This document shows, piece by piece, positions 38,453 through 62,700 of a stretch of DNA of 64,000 nucleotides. This stretch comes from Setaria digitata (lineage: Eukaryota > Nematoda > Chromadorea > Rhabditida > Setariidae), in the NCBI GenBank assembly GCA_003640385.1, contig RCAB01000041.1, positions 1 to 64,000 of the forward strand. Direction: 5' to 3'. The translations under genes and the position numbers were made by a program. How positions within the stretch are numbered: position 1 is the stretch's first letter; each line of letters opens with the position of its first letter. The notes under the pieces are model-generated. The model searched no databases and was not told where the DNA came from. It was given only the letters and a program-made list of their open reading frames with translations.

Positions 38453-38512
38453 ATGCGGAAAAGAATATATGATGTGAAGAATGTTTTGAAGATAGGTTTT
38501 GTTTTGGGTCCA
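38453..38512 (+). pseudogene. E2F/DP-like recognition-helix fragment
   Basis: Twenty codons read MRKRIYDVKNVLKIGFVLGP, followed directly by a GTAAGT donor. The core RIYDVxNVL is the DNA-contacting signature of the E2F/DP winged helix (RRIYDVTNVLEGIGLI in E2F proteins). The frame is closed upstream by a stop, and the rest of the winged helix (the W-x-G strand) is not visible nearby. It is either an isolated exon of a gene with unseen parts or a relic. Confidence 0.3.
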
Positions 38513-39427
38513 GTAAGTGATATTTTTCTAAAATATCGATAGCTGTATCTTTGTAAGATAGGGAAAAGGAGGCACGGGATAAGGAAGAAGAATTGTACGT
38601 CGGCTTTTTTTTTTTAACTTTGTTGCTGAATAATAACTAAGTTCCTACCATTTCAACGAATAACTATGTAAGAGGTTTTGAAAATTTTGTTACGAAGGTA
38701 TCCGACGTCATTTTTAGCGGTGTAGTTTCATTATACTATTGCTTATTCATTGATGTGCAAATTTTGTTTCTCTTATTTTTTTTTTTTTTTTTTGGAGAAA
38801 GAAAGAGACACCACTATTGATAGGTGAACTGATGCGTAGAGGATGGATGATTGTCGTTTTGCAAATAGCGGCTTCATTTTTCTTCCTTTTTTTTCTAGCA
38901 AGTTTTCAAAAATCAAATGATTATACCATTTTATTGGCTAGTTGATGCGATATGAAGAAAAAAAAATAATAGGGAAATTTTGTTGGAAGGGATAATAATT
39001 AATTGATTGTTATTGGACCATTTGCATACGTTTTAAATATTATTTTTTCCTTTGTAACTTTTCGCATTTTTTGCTTATTTTTTAAGTTGAAATTTTTTTT
39101 TCTAATTTATCAACTGTTAAGAATTGTTTACTTGCTTTCACATCTAGTTATGCGACAATTTTGATTAAGTATACACTAACTATTTAGAATGTAATGTAGA
39201 AAATATTGATTGTCAAGTAGTTTCATATATACATATATATAGAAAGGAATACAGCTGTTACGATAGTCCATCCTTTCGCCTTTCATTTTTTTAATTCTTC
39301 TTCAATCGGAGTATGATTTTATTTCAGAAATTGTTTCGAAGGAACTGACGATGTGACGACGAGGGGAAAACGAACACTTTTTTTTCAAACGGTAACTTTG
39401 ATTGAAGGAGAAAAAGACACACCTATA

Positions 39428-39470
39428 CCACACATACACATACACACATATATATGTATACATAGTATAC
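39428..39470. repeat. CA/TA-rich simple sequence
   Basis: A run of ACACATACACATACACACATATATATGT type, degenerate dinucleotide repeat in the kinase upstream region. Confidence 0.8.
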
Positions 39471-40451
39471 ACTCTCATCTGCACACTTGAATTGACAACA
39501 CGAGGAAGCTGGCAGTTTTGAAAGTTAATTGATCGGATGAGACTGATTTTGATACCATGTGATTTCAGTTGGCATTTTTTTGCTGATATGCATGCATGTG
39601 CACATGTTGTCTGAAAAAATGAGAGGGTTGCCTTTGTTTGTTTTTCAAGTTGAGTAATTGTTTGTTTGTTTCTTTTGTTTTTGTGCTACATTTAATTTAT
39701 ATTCATTGAGATATCTTGAAATATATATACTTCTCTCTTTTTCTTCTACTCTTTCGTAAGCTCATCTTTTTGTTCCCCTCACTTTCTTTTCTCGCAAATC
39801 AAACCACTGTATTTATATTTTGACAGCTGACATTCTGGCTCTCTTCTAGTGATATTATCTTAGTCTGATGTGCAGTTGCATTGTTACCATTGGGTAGAAT
39901 GTATCACTAAATTTAAACCATTTCCGGATTACTCTTCACTCATTCAAATCCCTTATCGGTTTTGTCAGCTAGTAAATTAGTAGAATAAAATTGAAACGCT
40001 TTTTCGAACTCTCACCCAGAGACTCAAACCACGTTCTGGTGATGTAGAAACCTGACAGTTCTTTTTCTCACTGCCTCGCTTATTCACCATCCGTTCGTTC
40101 GTTGTTCGTCGTCATCAAATGATTTGTCACTTCGGTTGGTTCTGAGTTGTTTAAAATAATTTTCTGTTTGTTTCAGAATTTATTCCTGTCCAGAAAAGCA
40201 AGGTTACATCGCTTTGATTATATAATTGATTTAAATTGCACCCTATTAAAAAAGTGAATGGTGACTTCTACCCTTGCAGTACCACTACTGCCATTATCCT
40301 ATTTTCTGGATACTTACTGATTTATTTCAGCAGATCGGTATTTGAAACCGTGTACTGATCTGTTTTGTCATATTCAATTTTCCCTTTTTTTTTGCTATTT
40401 TTTCTTTACCCCTTTTCCTTTCCACTCACATAATATCAGATCTCTGCCCTT

Positions 40452-40463
40452 GTCCATTTCTAG
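40452..40463 (+). promoter_or_regulatory. possible 3' splice site for leader exon or spliced leader, kinase gene
   Basis: TCCATTTCTAG lies about 80 bases upstream of the kinase ATG behind a long pyrimidine-rich stretch and has the form of a nematode acceptor. It could receive a spliced leader or an upstream non-coding exon. This is inference from position only. Confidence 0.3.
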
Positions 40464-40542
40464 TCAATCCACTGTAACTCTATTTTCCTTCTTCGATTCC
40501 TTGTATTTGTTGGAGCAGTTTCTTCAATTATCAATATACGCT

Positions 40543-53017
<12,475 letters not shown>

Positions 53018-55026
53018 AAGTTCTCTTTCCGTTTTGAATTTAATTTCCATTTATTTATATTTAATAGAATATAAATATAACAGGAAGTGCCTTTTCTTTA
53101 TCATTATTACATTCGTGTAGTGAAATAAAGAAGGACTTTTTTTTTATACTGAAAGCAAAGCAGTGCTTTGTCGAAGTGAATTTAACGATTTTCTTGCCAT
53201 TTAATTATATTCGCTGTATAAATATATATTTTGTCCCCTTCTCCACTTATTTGTTGGTTATTTTTTTTCCTTGTGAAAGCATAAAGGTGAAATTTTAGAA
53301 GAAACATAAACATCTGTAGCTAGTCCTGTATTTTACTTTTGAGCGCGAAATTAAAATTTTCAAAATTGCCTTGAAAAGCAATGAACTTTTCCGCATAGTA
53401 TTTCAAACAGAAATATATTTTGAATTTATTTTTTGATTTTCAGTTCTTTGCCGGATTGGATTATCTTGCTTATGTATTTTGTTTTCAATACCTGTTACCG
53501 CTGTTTTTCGCTGTTTGCCTTTTCCTCTAGATTTTATTTCAGTAGGGACTTTTTTGTTTAGAATTTTTTTTCTAATTAAATTATTTCATCAGTTATTGTT
53601 CTGCCATAAAAATTGTCTTCAAATTCTATTGCCACAGAAAAAGCTCAGAAATTTTTTCCTTGTTGTCCTTATTCCAATTTTATTTCGCAGTTGTTTCTTC
53701 GTCCGAAAATACTTTTTGAATTTTTGAGGAGTATTTTCAATGCCCACGGAAATTTTGTTTCTTTCAGAGGGAAAAGACCAGCTCGTTTCTCCTTTCCTAT
53801 GAAATGTTAGTGCTTCGAAATTTGATTGACTTTTAGTTTGTTAGAGAGCCATTTTACTAGCATTTCTTGTTTCTTGAGTTATCCAGGTCATGATAGCGCT
53901 TTGCTTTGCTTGTTCAGATCACCTATTTATCTATTTTTGTGGATGTAATCCATTATATGGTCCATTGCTAGGCTTTATTCTTTATTTCCCTTTACTAAGC
54001 TTTGAAATTTTAGCGTCAGATACGGGACATTTTCTGATTACGTTTTTCGTTTCCGTTTTGAAATTACGTTAGTATCCCAAAAATTGGAAGAATGGAAAGT
54101 GTGTACCTCTTTCTACGCAAGACGCTGTCTTCCCCCAATCATTAAGTGAAATTCTCTTCACTATAACATAAAAATTTGTGAAGTATGAAGTCTGGCTACT
54201 AAATTAGGGAACGATTTTGCATTTCAAATTATTTCAGCGATATTTATTATTCATGTGTTAATTTGTCCACTTAGCGATCATTTTCTTTTTTTTTGTGTTT
54301 GGATATTGAGGTATTGCTTTTGATATTTAGGCAAAACAAGAGTTCCCTTATAGCTTTTATCCTAGCTTACTTTTAAGTTTTTCTTCTCATCAAATCCAGT
54401 CAGCTTAGTCTATACTAATAATCATTTGGGAAGGATAACGAATAACGAATCAACGAATAACCCAATAGTGGGGAAAAGATACCGTTGTACTGATACTTCT
54501 TCTGTTATTTGAAAATGACATTTGTATGTTTGTTTCATGTGGGTGATGTATTTCTTTATTTTTTTTTATTTTATTGAATAAAAAGTTTGTGTTAGCTTAA
54601 AATGAATATCCATTTGTTGCAGCAAGAAAATATATATTAATATTTCCGGACGTGTTTTTATTAACATTCAGATTTTGAGTCACTTCTTGTCGATTTTTCA
54701 CTATGTTTGAAACGTCCCATTATGAATTTCAACTATTGCTTAAACGTTCGAAACGTCGCGCAGTTGTTTGTTTTGGTTAAGCCCACAGTTCTTTTCTTTT
54801 TTAGTTTCAAATCTGTAGCATTAACCGGAAGGGCTTTTAGTAGTTACTGGCAAGTATTAAAGATCTAAAGAAAGAGTTAAGTTTACTGTCATGCAATACA
54901 TAGAAGGATCTGTGCAACTTTACTTTTATGGGATAAAAACAAAGCAAATAATTACTAAAAATGAATTTTGTAAATGCTTGAGGTATATTTTTCCATTTTT
55001 TTTTTTTTTTTTTTTTTTTTTTGTAG
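53018..55026. other. 3' flank of the kinase N gene and intergenic DNA
   Basis: T-rich sequence. A second AATAAA occurs at 54577-54582. A short ATG frame at about 54703 (MFETSHYEFQLLLKRSKRRA) looks protein-like but could not be joined in phase to the exon at 55027. The stretch ends in a run of more than 20 T residues just before that exon. Confidence 0.45.
53124..53129 (+). terminator. candidate poly(A) signal of the kinase N gene
   Basis: AATAAA lies 107 bases after the stop codon, the first such hexamer downstream. Confidence 0.55.
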
Positions 55027-55117
55027 GACTCCTTTCTTTGTCGCAACTGATCTAATAGAACAGATTGTCAGAAATCTGAACATTCACAATCGTAAAGACG
55101 CTGAGGTAGGAAAGTGA
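55027..55117 (+). CDS. orphan exon, probably terminal, unknown protein
   Basis: After a very long oligo-T tract and TTGTAG, the frame reads TPFFVATDLIEQIVRNLNIH then NRKDAE. It can either splice at a GTAGGA donor (exon end 55105) or read on four codons to TGA at 55115-55117. An AATAAA at 55270-55275 would suit a terminal exon. It needs an upstream exon ending in phase 2; none was found. It cannot be spliced in phase to the gene at 55422. Confidence 0.3.
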
Positions 55118-55421
55118 AGACAACAGTTATGATATGTGGTGCTCCTTTATTTTGTGATATAACTTTTTCTGGGAAGAGAAAAGTGACAAAATATTTTGTA
55201 AAACTGTATGTTATAAGGGTTTTAAAGCCATTTGTAGACATAAACGCTAGATGTCACAAGTAAGTAACAAATAAAATAGGAAAAATTTGAAAATTCGGTC
55301 ACTTCTTTTTGCGTCGTTCTTTTTTCGTGTGATAATTTTTACCTTTGCTTAGTGCGAAAAGTTAACACATTTTCAGGCCTTTATAATATTTGTAGAGATG
55401 CTGTAAGAATTATTTTTGAAA

Positions 55422-56502
55422 ATGTCTGAGGGAAGTGAGTCCAACAGTGAAGTTCATATTCCGCATAAAATTGGCTTAAAGGTTAGAATTTAGCACTTTG
55501 ATTACGGATAGAGCATTTTGATAGAAATATCACTGTGATAATTATGTTGACTGTTTTTGTTTTTACCCATATAAGTGGCTATGCTGGTTGTTATTTTAGT
55601 ACTTCCCATTATTTCTTTTCTTAGGTGTAATAAAAGATAATGTTTGCAGTTGAAAACATTTCCGAATTGTTTTTACACAAAATTTATATCATAAGAGCTA
55701 TGTATAATTTCTAGGATAAAATTGAAGCTGATCCGGGATTTCCAACTACTATTATATCTACAGTAGTTAGCTTCACCTTATCAAATTTATTCTTCTACGG
55801 TGTTACAGGAAATCCACGTATTGGCATGTAAGTTTCCATTTTATTTGTAAAAGACTAGGGTGATACGAGTGATATCAATGGAAGTCTTTTATTTGAAAGA
55901 TTTCTATATTTCTTTTTATTTGAAACATTACTATTTCTTTTTATTAAATACTATTGCTATTATTAGTAGTAATTGCCACCGATAATTATGATTAGTTAAT
56001 TATCATTATTTTAATCACGTCAATTATTTTGGCTAATTATTACTGTTTCTTATTAATTATATGCTAACAAGTGCTACATGACAGTCATTATTAATTATTA
56101 TTGTATTGTTATTTTTGTTAACAGAAAAGCAGAAAATTTACTAATCATCAGTTACTAATCATTGTTTTTATTAATTGTAATTAGTATTTTTATTAACTAT
56201 AATTAGTATTAATAATGATTGTTACTCGACCAAGGAATTATGAGCTTTTGCTAGAAATATTAAAGTCAATTTTTAGGCTTGCTGGTTTGATATCAATTCC
56301 ATTTTGTGCCATAACAAATATTTTGGACACGGAACAAGATTATAAGGCATGGAAGGAAACAGAAGGAATGAGAGCACGTGGTGTACCAGAAATACTGATT
56401 TCAAAAAAGGTGAAATACGACTGGGAATATTATGAACCTTTGCGAAAAAAAATTGAGCAATATTATAATCATAATGCAGAAGATAAACAAAACTCTAATT
56501 AA
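55422..56502 (+). CDS. small two-span membrane protein, three exons
   Basis: Exons 55422-55481, 55715-55827 and 56277-56502 join in phase (399 bases, 132 residues). The N-terminus is short and polar (MSEGSESNSEVHIPHKIG). Two hydrophobic segments follow: TTIISTVVSFTLSNLFFYGV at about 30-50 and GMLAGLISIPFCAITNIL at about 57-75. The C-terminal half is charged and rich in Lys/Glu/Tyr/Trp (AWKETEGMRARGVPEILI, YDWEYYEPLRKKIEQYY). The layout, two closely spaced helices and a charged tail, recalls small mitochondrial inner-membrane proteins, but I do not recognise the family and the location is a guess. A TTTGTAG 27 bases before the ATG could be a spliced-leader acceptor. Confidence 0.72.
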
Positions 56503-56867
56503 TTTTCTCCATTATTTTTGGCAAGCATTTCATTTTTTCCTGTTTTTAAATTAGATGAATTTTGTCTCTAATGATTGGTCCTTTGATCGTTTTAAATTTT
56601 AAAATTAGGATAAATTTGCAAAATAGTTACTATCCAAATCATATGCTAGTCTTGTTAAGTTTCTTTCAGTAATAATATCTAGAATATCAAAAAATAGATA
56701 AGTGTAAAGCATATAAATTGCCTTATTCGAATGTTTACAGATTATCAAAATGTCAGGAATCACTTGTTATTTTAAAAAAAGAAAAGTGATTGAATATTAT
56801 TTGATCCCTGATGTTGTCTTTTAAAAAATTTGTTTTATTATGTATATGATGCTAGTTGCGTTCTTTT

Positions 56868-56873
56868 AATAAA
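56868..56873 (+). terminator. candidate poly(A) signal of the two-span membrane protein gene
   Basis: AATAAA lies 366 bases after the stop codon, the first canonical hexamer that I see downstream. Confidence 0.35.
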
Positions 56874-57455
56874 TCTGAAAAAATAATTTTTAAGCAGAAC
56901 AAAGATTATTTTTTTAAAATTTATTTTAAAAATCTTTTTGATTTTCTTTGGTGATACGTTGTGATTATAACATTAACGCTATCTCAAGATTTTGACTTTT
57001 ATTGTTTGCTCAATTGTCGTATCACACCAAAATAAATATAATTCTACAGTGTAACCTGTTACGTTTACAGTAAATTTTCTTTGTCTGATTAATCAGAGTC
57101 CTGGCTCACTAGTTTGTTGTTGAACCAGTATCATTGTCAGTTAGCGAGTTAAATATTTTATAGTCTTGGACAGTCGTTGTCCACTGTGTGTTCGTACATT
57201 TGCTTTAATTATATTCTTCTTCTATTTCATTTAAATGTGATTTTTTCACTGAATAATTTTTGCTTCCTTATTGTTATTGTTTGTAAGTCTCAAAATTAAA
57301 ATTTTCTGAAATGCTTGTCAAGCCGTCTATCTAATAATTTGGCTTGTTATTAAAAAAGTTGTTGAAATAAAAAATGTTGGAATTACATAATTCCTAAGAC
57401 AATTTGAGTTTAAGTAGCATGAAACCCCATGAAAGATTTTGATTGATATAGATAG

Positions 57456-57971
57456 GAGGACGATGGCAATGGAAGTCGAAAGCCGCCTACGACTCACCTG
57501 TCGAATCAACTGGCTCTGAAAATGAATGGCTCTTGAGTGGACGACTTATAATGATCCGTAAGTGCTTCTCAGTTGATTAATGAATCTCATCAATCTGGAC
57601 GTATACTAAGGTTCCGTACGAGTAAACTATCGTGTGGACAATTTTTCTTTTCAATGTGACGATGGAATTTATCAGTTTTTGATTATTGAAAACATTTGTG
57701 AAGCATTAAGAAGGCAACAATAGTTTAGGCAGTTGAACACATTAGTCAATTTCATGAATGCAGGGGAAAATTTCAACAAGAAGTTGAATATGATGGAACT
57801 TAGATTTGTTTACTTTTTCAAACCTTTGCAGGGATGTTGTGGGAAATATTTCTAAAAAGTCTGAGAAAGATGGTTGTAACAAAGAATTTATATTCACATG
57901 TCCTAAAACTGCAAATATTTCGTGGCGATCTGTTTAGATCAATTGTCAATATGACTAACTGTAAATATTAA
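57456..57971 (+). CDS. possible exon pair, unknown protein
   Basis: 57456-57557 is bounded by GATAG and a GTAAGT donor and reads GRWQWKSKAAYDSPVEST then GSENEWLLSGRLIMI. 57832-57971 follows a TTTGCAG acceptor and joins in phase: RMLWEIFLKSLRKMVV, with a stop after 47 codons. The first piece enters in phase 1 and needs an upstream exon that I could not find. The second is short enough to be an accident in this sequence. Confidence 0.2.
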
Positions 57972-59555
57972 TGGAACATTGCAAAATTTTTAGGTCGGAA
58001 ATAATACTACAATAGAGCCAACATTTCCTTCGTGCTGAATTTGATACGTGATCGATTCAGTTTGATTCCTGGATATTTCGGTACAGTTGAATTAATATCT
58101 TACTACAATTAATCTGGCTTAAAATGTTTCAGAAATTCCTATGAAATAACCTTCGGCTACATTGGAGGTTTCCCGATGAATTCAAATTTAACATCTTTTA
58201 CTTTGGATACTGATGAATTAAATGGAAAAAGATCAAATTCAAAGAGAATCTTTCCTTTAAAAATATCTCGACATTGGAGTTGAATTCAAGTAATAATAAC
58301 TTTAAATTTTAAAAAATATTAGTCTCCTCATTAACTTTCTGTAAATATTATTCATTAACTTTCTGTAAGCCACCACCTGCTTCATCCAGTTTATATTCAT
58401 TTGTTATTCACTCTTTCACATTTTCCTTTTCTTTTTATTAGTATTAATAACTAATTATTGGTGGAATTTTCAAAGCACCTAATGAGCAAAAAGTTAATTG
58501 AAAAATGATGTCCAATTTTATTGTGACAAGTTCACTAGATTTTTTTTTTCAAAGTCACTCGGATTTTTTTTTTACTATTTCCTCATCAAATTTAGAATTA
58601 TATTAACCCGATTAATATGAGTAAATATTTTTATTTAGTTCTTCTTCCTCCTTCTTTCTTCCTTGTTTCTCCTATTTTTAAAATTTCTGCTTAGAATTAG
58701 AACGACAAGCCTTATTTCGAATCATTACTAAAAATTAATGGTAGTTTGGAATTCTGCAACCTGGCGGAAGTCGGAAAAAGAATTATTTAAAACGTTTCCA
58801 TAATCATCACTAATTGAATTCTAATTCACGATTACCTCACTTGTGATAGTTATATTCCTTCACCGTCAAAATCTAATATTTTACTTCTCGCATTTTTCTG
58901 TTCTCATCTTATTTTCCAAAAAAATAATGATTGAACAACTAATGATAAGATAAAATTTTAAATTTCAAGTATCCTATTTGTCCGAAAAAACAAGATTTTT
59001 CAAAAAAAAAGTGTAGTTTCAGAAATTTATTTTCTTTTTCCTTCGTTTTTAATTCTCATTTCCTATGAATGGAAGCGTAAAACGAATACAATCATTTAAT
59101 TGTGAAACCATACAAAAAAAAAAAAAAAAATGAAAATAATGTGTATTTTTTGCTGTGATAGTTCTAAAATTGGAAGAAAAATCCCTCCACTCTTCTTTTT
59201 TCGCTTTTATTTCCAGTATTTTCCGGCGATGAAAATAACAGCAGCAGGAGGAAACACTTTTTCATCCGTTCAATTTCTAACAATTTCGCCAATAAATTGA
59301 TATTATCAGACGAGGACCGCTGTTTCATTGTTCTCTTCTGAAAAATTTCGAATTCTAAATTTTGCAAAATATTCCTTCCTATTTTTTCTTCATTCTCAAA
59401 ATCATTTGGTTGCTTTTTTCTCGTTGTTAGTTAGGGGTCGAGGAGGACAAAAAGAAGATTAGATTGGATAGGAGCGGGATTTGATGAGGCATAAGATAAG
59501 GAAACCGATGACATATGACAGGAATCTGAAATTCAGTGTGCCATCCCAGTGATAG

Positions 59556-59563
59556 TATTTAAA
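59556..59563 (+). promoter_or_regulatory. TATA-like element upstream of the collagen gene
   Basis: TATTTAAA lies about 200 bases before the collagen ATG. Acceptor-like TTTTCCAG and ATTACAG follow at about 59681 and 59695 and could take a spliced leader. This rests on position and motif only. Confidence 0.3.
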
Positions 59564-59760
59564 GTAGATATTTCATTACCAATTTCATACCTTTGTCATT
59601 CAGGTTCACCACTTCTCCACAACATCGAAATTCTCCGGATAAATTCTTATTCTAGCTACTTACGACTTTCTTCTTTTCCAGTTGGAATAATTACAGGCTG
59701 AACCAGCAGTCTTATTCGTATTTCGTCACTTTCAAAAGATTCGGTCGCTCCAACAAGAAA

Positions 59761-62700
59761 ATGCTCAAGAATCGACTGCATGGCCCTGCTACTTTTGCGG
59801 CTTCTGTATGCGGAATGGCATTTGTTGTTCTAATTATAATGATTCCGGTAATCCTGAAGGATATAGCACAGATAGAAGACGAGTTAGCATTACACCGTAG
59901 TCAGTATCAAACTATGTCTAATACGATCTGGCAATATCTGATGCAAGAAAGCAGTCAACTCCGTTTGAGTCGTTCCGTACGACGAAACAGATCGCAGTGT
60001 AAGCTAATAATGTGATGTTTTTCGGTATAAAATGGATGTTTTTAACCACTTGTTCTGAAAGAAAAGAACACGCTTCAGAAACTTCTTTTAAGAAAGAAAG
60101 TTTCGCTTCTAATCTTTTTTGAAGTTAAATGTTTTACATGTAAATATGACTGAACAATTTCCCGCAGATGGTAATGGAGAAGAAAATGGTGGTAAAAGTT
60201 TTGAGGAAAGTGTTGGTGGAAATGGATACGACAGGGAAGGAAGTGGGAGAAAAAACGGATACGGTGATGGAGGAATTCCGAACGGTGGGAAACATCAGAA
60301 AGTTTGTCCTCCAGGACCAACCGGACCACCTGGTGATCCCGGTGAAAGAGGCAATCATTTTATGTATTTTATGTCTGTAAAAATTGGTTGGAGAGATCTG
60401 TGTAATCAAAAACAACAAAATTTTTAAAATTCATTTGAAATTTGACAAAATTCAAAATTTTATCAATTAGTCTACAAAAAATTATGTAATAACAATTTAG
60501 GAGAAGACGGTTTCAATGGACTACCTGGAAAGGAAGGTGCTGTAGGTATGTATGATAGTCCAAAAGAAGGACCGTGTGCGCAGTGTCCTGCTGGAAGGCC
60601 TGGTTTGCCAGGCTATAAGGGAAGAAGAGGGCCTCGTGGACCAGTGGGTAGAAAGGGAGAACCTGGAAAACCAGGTTAATCTATTTTAAATTTTTTAAGA
60701 ATACTCGGAATTTCTTTGAAGGACAAATCTGTCTTGACATGGCTGACACAATAGGCTTTTCCCAGTATAAATGTTTGATGCCGCTAAGACTAGTTTATAC
60801 TTGATTAATAAGTTTTTATTAGGAAAAGTCTTACTTGTAAATGTTAAGGTCGTAATGGAGAAGTTGGTGAGGAAGGGCCTGAAGGTGACATTGGTCTAAT
60901 AGGGCCCCAGGGACCTCCTGGTCCAAAAGGTTAGCAAATCAAAAAATCTTGTAAACTTTTGTATTTTTTTTTCTTCTGGCATTAAGTTTGTTTTATAATA
61001 AATCATTTTGATGAACTGGCTATTCCTAGCCAAGGACTGATTTGCTGATTAATTTGAGATTTTTGTAACTTTCTAAAGTGAATAATGCAAAATTAATATT
61101 CATTTTTCATAGGTCAACCTGGAAAAGATGGCTATCGATATACTCGTGGCCCACCTGGAGCAAAAGGCGAGAGTGGACCGAGAGGACCAGAGGGAGATGA
61201 AGGACCTCCCGGGGAGCGGGGCGATGAAGGCGAATCAGGTTCCCATTTATTTGTCGAGAGAATTTTTGTTATTAAAATTATTTAAAATAGCTTGTAATAT
61301 TTTTTTACATTGAATTTGGCTTCAACAGTTATCATTCATTGAGGCTTGCCTGGGGAACCTGGATATNAAATTTTTGCTATTAAAATTATTTAAAATAGCT
61401 TGTAATATTTTTTTACATTTAATTTGGCTTCAACAGTTATCATTCATTGAGGCTTACCTGGGGAACCTGGATATCGCGGACCAACAGGAGTAGAAGGACA
61501 ACCCGGCAATCCTGGTCCACCGGGAAAACCAGGAATAATTGGTATGTCATTTCAGATTACAGTTTTATATTTTTTTCGAATATTGTGATTTCATAAACTA
61601 TTTGTTATTTATCAGGTATTGACGCGGAATATTGTCCTTGTCCGGCTCGCAATCATGCCGGAAACGGTGGTGGCTATAACCTGAAGCAGAACAATGTTTT
61701 GACGAGGAGCAAAACCGAAGGCGCGAATGGATCAGTAAACAATTACGGAAAAAACAGTGCCGAAGAAAAAGCGGAAATGACAAAAGCTACCGATTACCCA
61801 CCAGCGATACGTCCACTTGAAGGTACGGCAGATTAAAATCTGTGAAGTAAAAAACCTGAAATAATTGTGAGTTATTAAGTGATTTAATCACTTCTCAAAA
61901 AAGTATTTTTAAAATCGATTCGAAATTTCTAAAATAATTAAATGAGTAAAAAAAGTTAATAAACATATAGAAATAACAAAAATATTAGATTATATTAACA
62001 TTTGAATCGAAAGATGTTGATAAAAACTTTGGTGACTCTACTTCCTATATGAACAGACTTATTATTGTAAATAATCCAATATTCGTTGTGGTATATTAGA
62101 CTTTTTGCCATATGAAATTAGTTAGTAAAGAAAAATCCCATCCCAATTAAATTATAGTATTAAAATATTACGGTTCAACATTTATAATTGATATTGATGA
62201 TTTCCATGATTAGCTTTATGCCTTTTTATACTCATATATTTTACATTTAGATGTTCAAATTTCACAAGTTTATAATAGTTATTTCCAAACAAGTCACAGT
62301 TCCTGGAATTTAAAAAAGGAAGGAACAAGGGGCTTATTTCAAAAGAAGTGCTAGATTAGAAGGAATAAAAAAGTGAAAGGATTTTTTTTATGAAAAGAAC
62401 AGACTGTATGAGCTAATTGTTTGTTATTAAAATTCTAATTGTTTAAGTGCAATAATGAATTTATTTTTGAAGTTGAAATAATGAGTAAATCTTGAAATAA
62501 ATGGTGTTGAAAATAAAAATGATTTCATTTCGAATTAAAAAATTTGAATAATTCAACTTTTTTCCCTTTTTTTCCTTTCTATTTCTTTCTTTTTCTTTTT
62601 TTCATAAAACTTTCCTTTGCAGTACAACAAGAGAAAACACTGGGCGACATTTCTTCTGCTAGCAAAGTAAGGCAAATCAATTCCAACGATTTAAAAACTA

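Larger units (their letters stand above)
32871..40542. other. 7.7-kb AT-rich intergenic region upstream of the protein kinase N gene
   Basis: No complete gene could be assembled. The sequence is AT-rich with many homopolymer runs. A less AT-rich patch lies at about 35390-35960. Three isolated exon-like pieces are listed separately (34164, 37675, 38453). The last kilobase before 40543 is T/C-rich and probably contains the promoter and leader of the kinase gene. Confidence 0.5.
56503..59760. other. intergenic DNA, with a doubtful exon pair
   Basis: Mostly AT-rich with no conserved frame. The part nearest the collagen gene (about 59440-59760) is less AT-rich and probably holds its promoter. The possible exon pair 57456-57971 is listed separately. 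Confidence 0.5.

Noticed and set aside
53479..54072. Open frames rich in Phe, Leu and Ile downstream of the kinase gene
   Set aside because: They are by-products of T-rich sequence, with no splice partners and no domain pattern.
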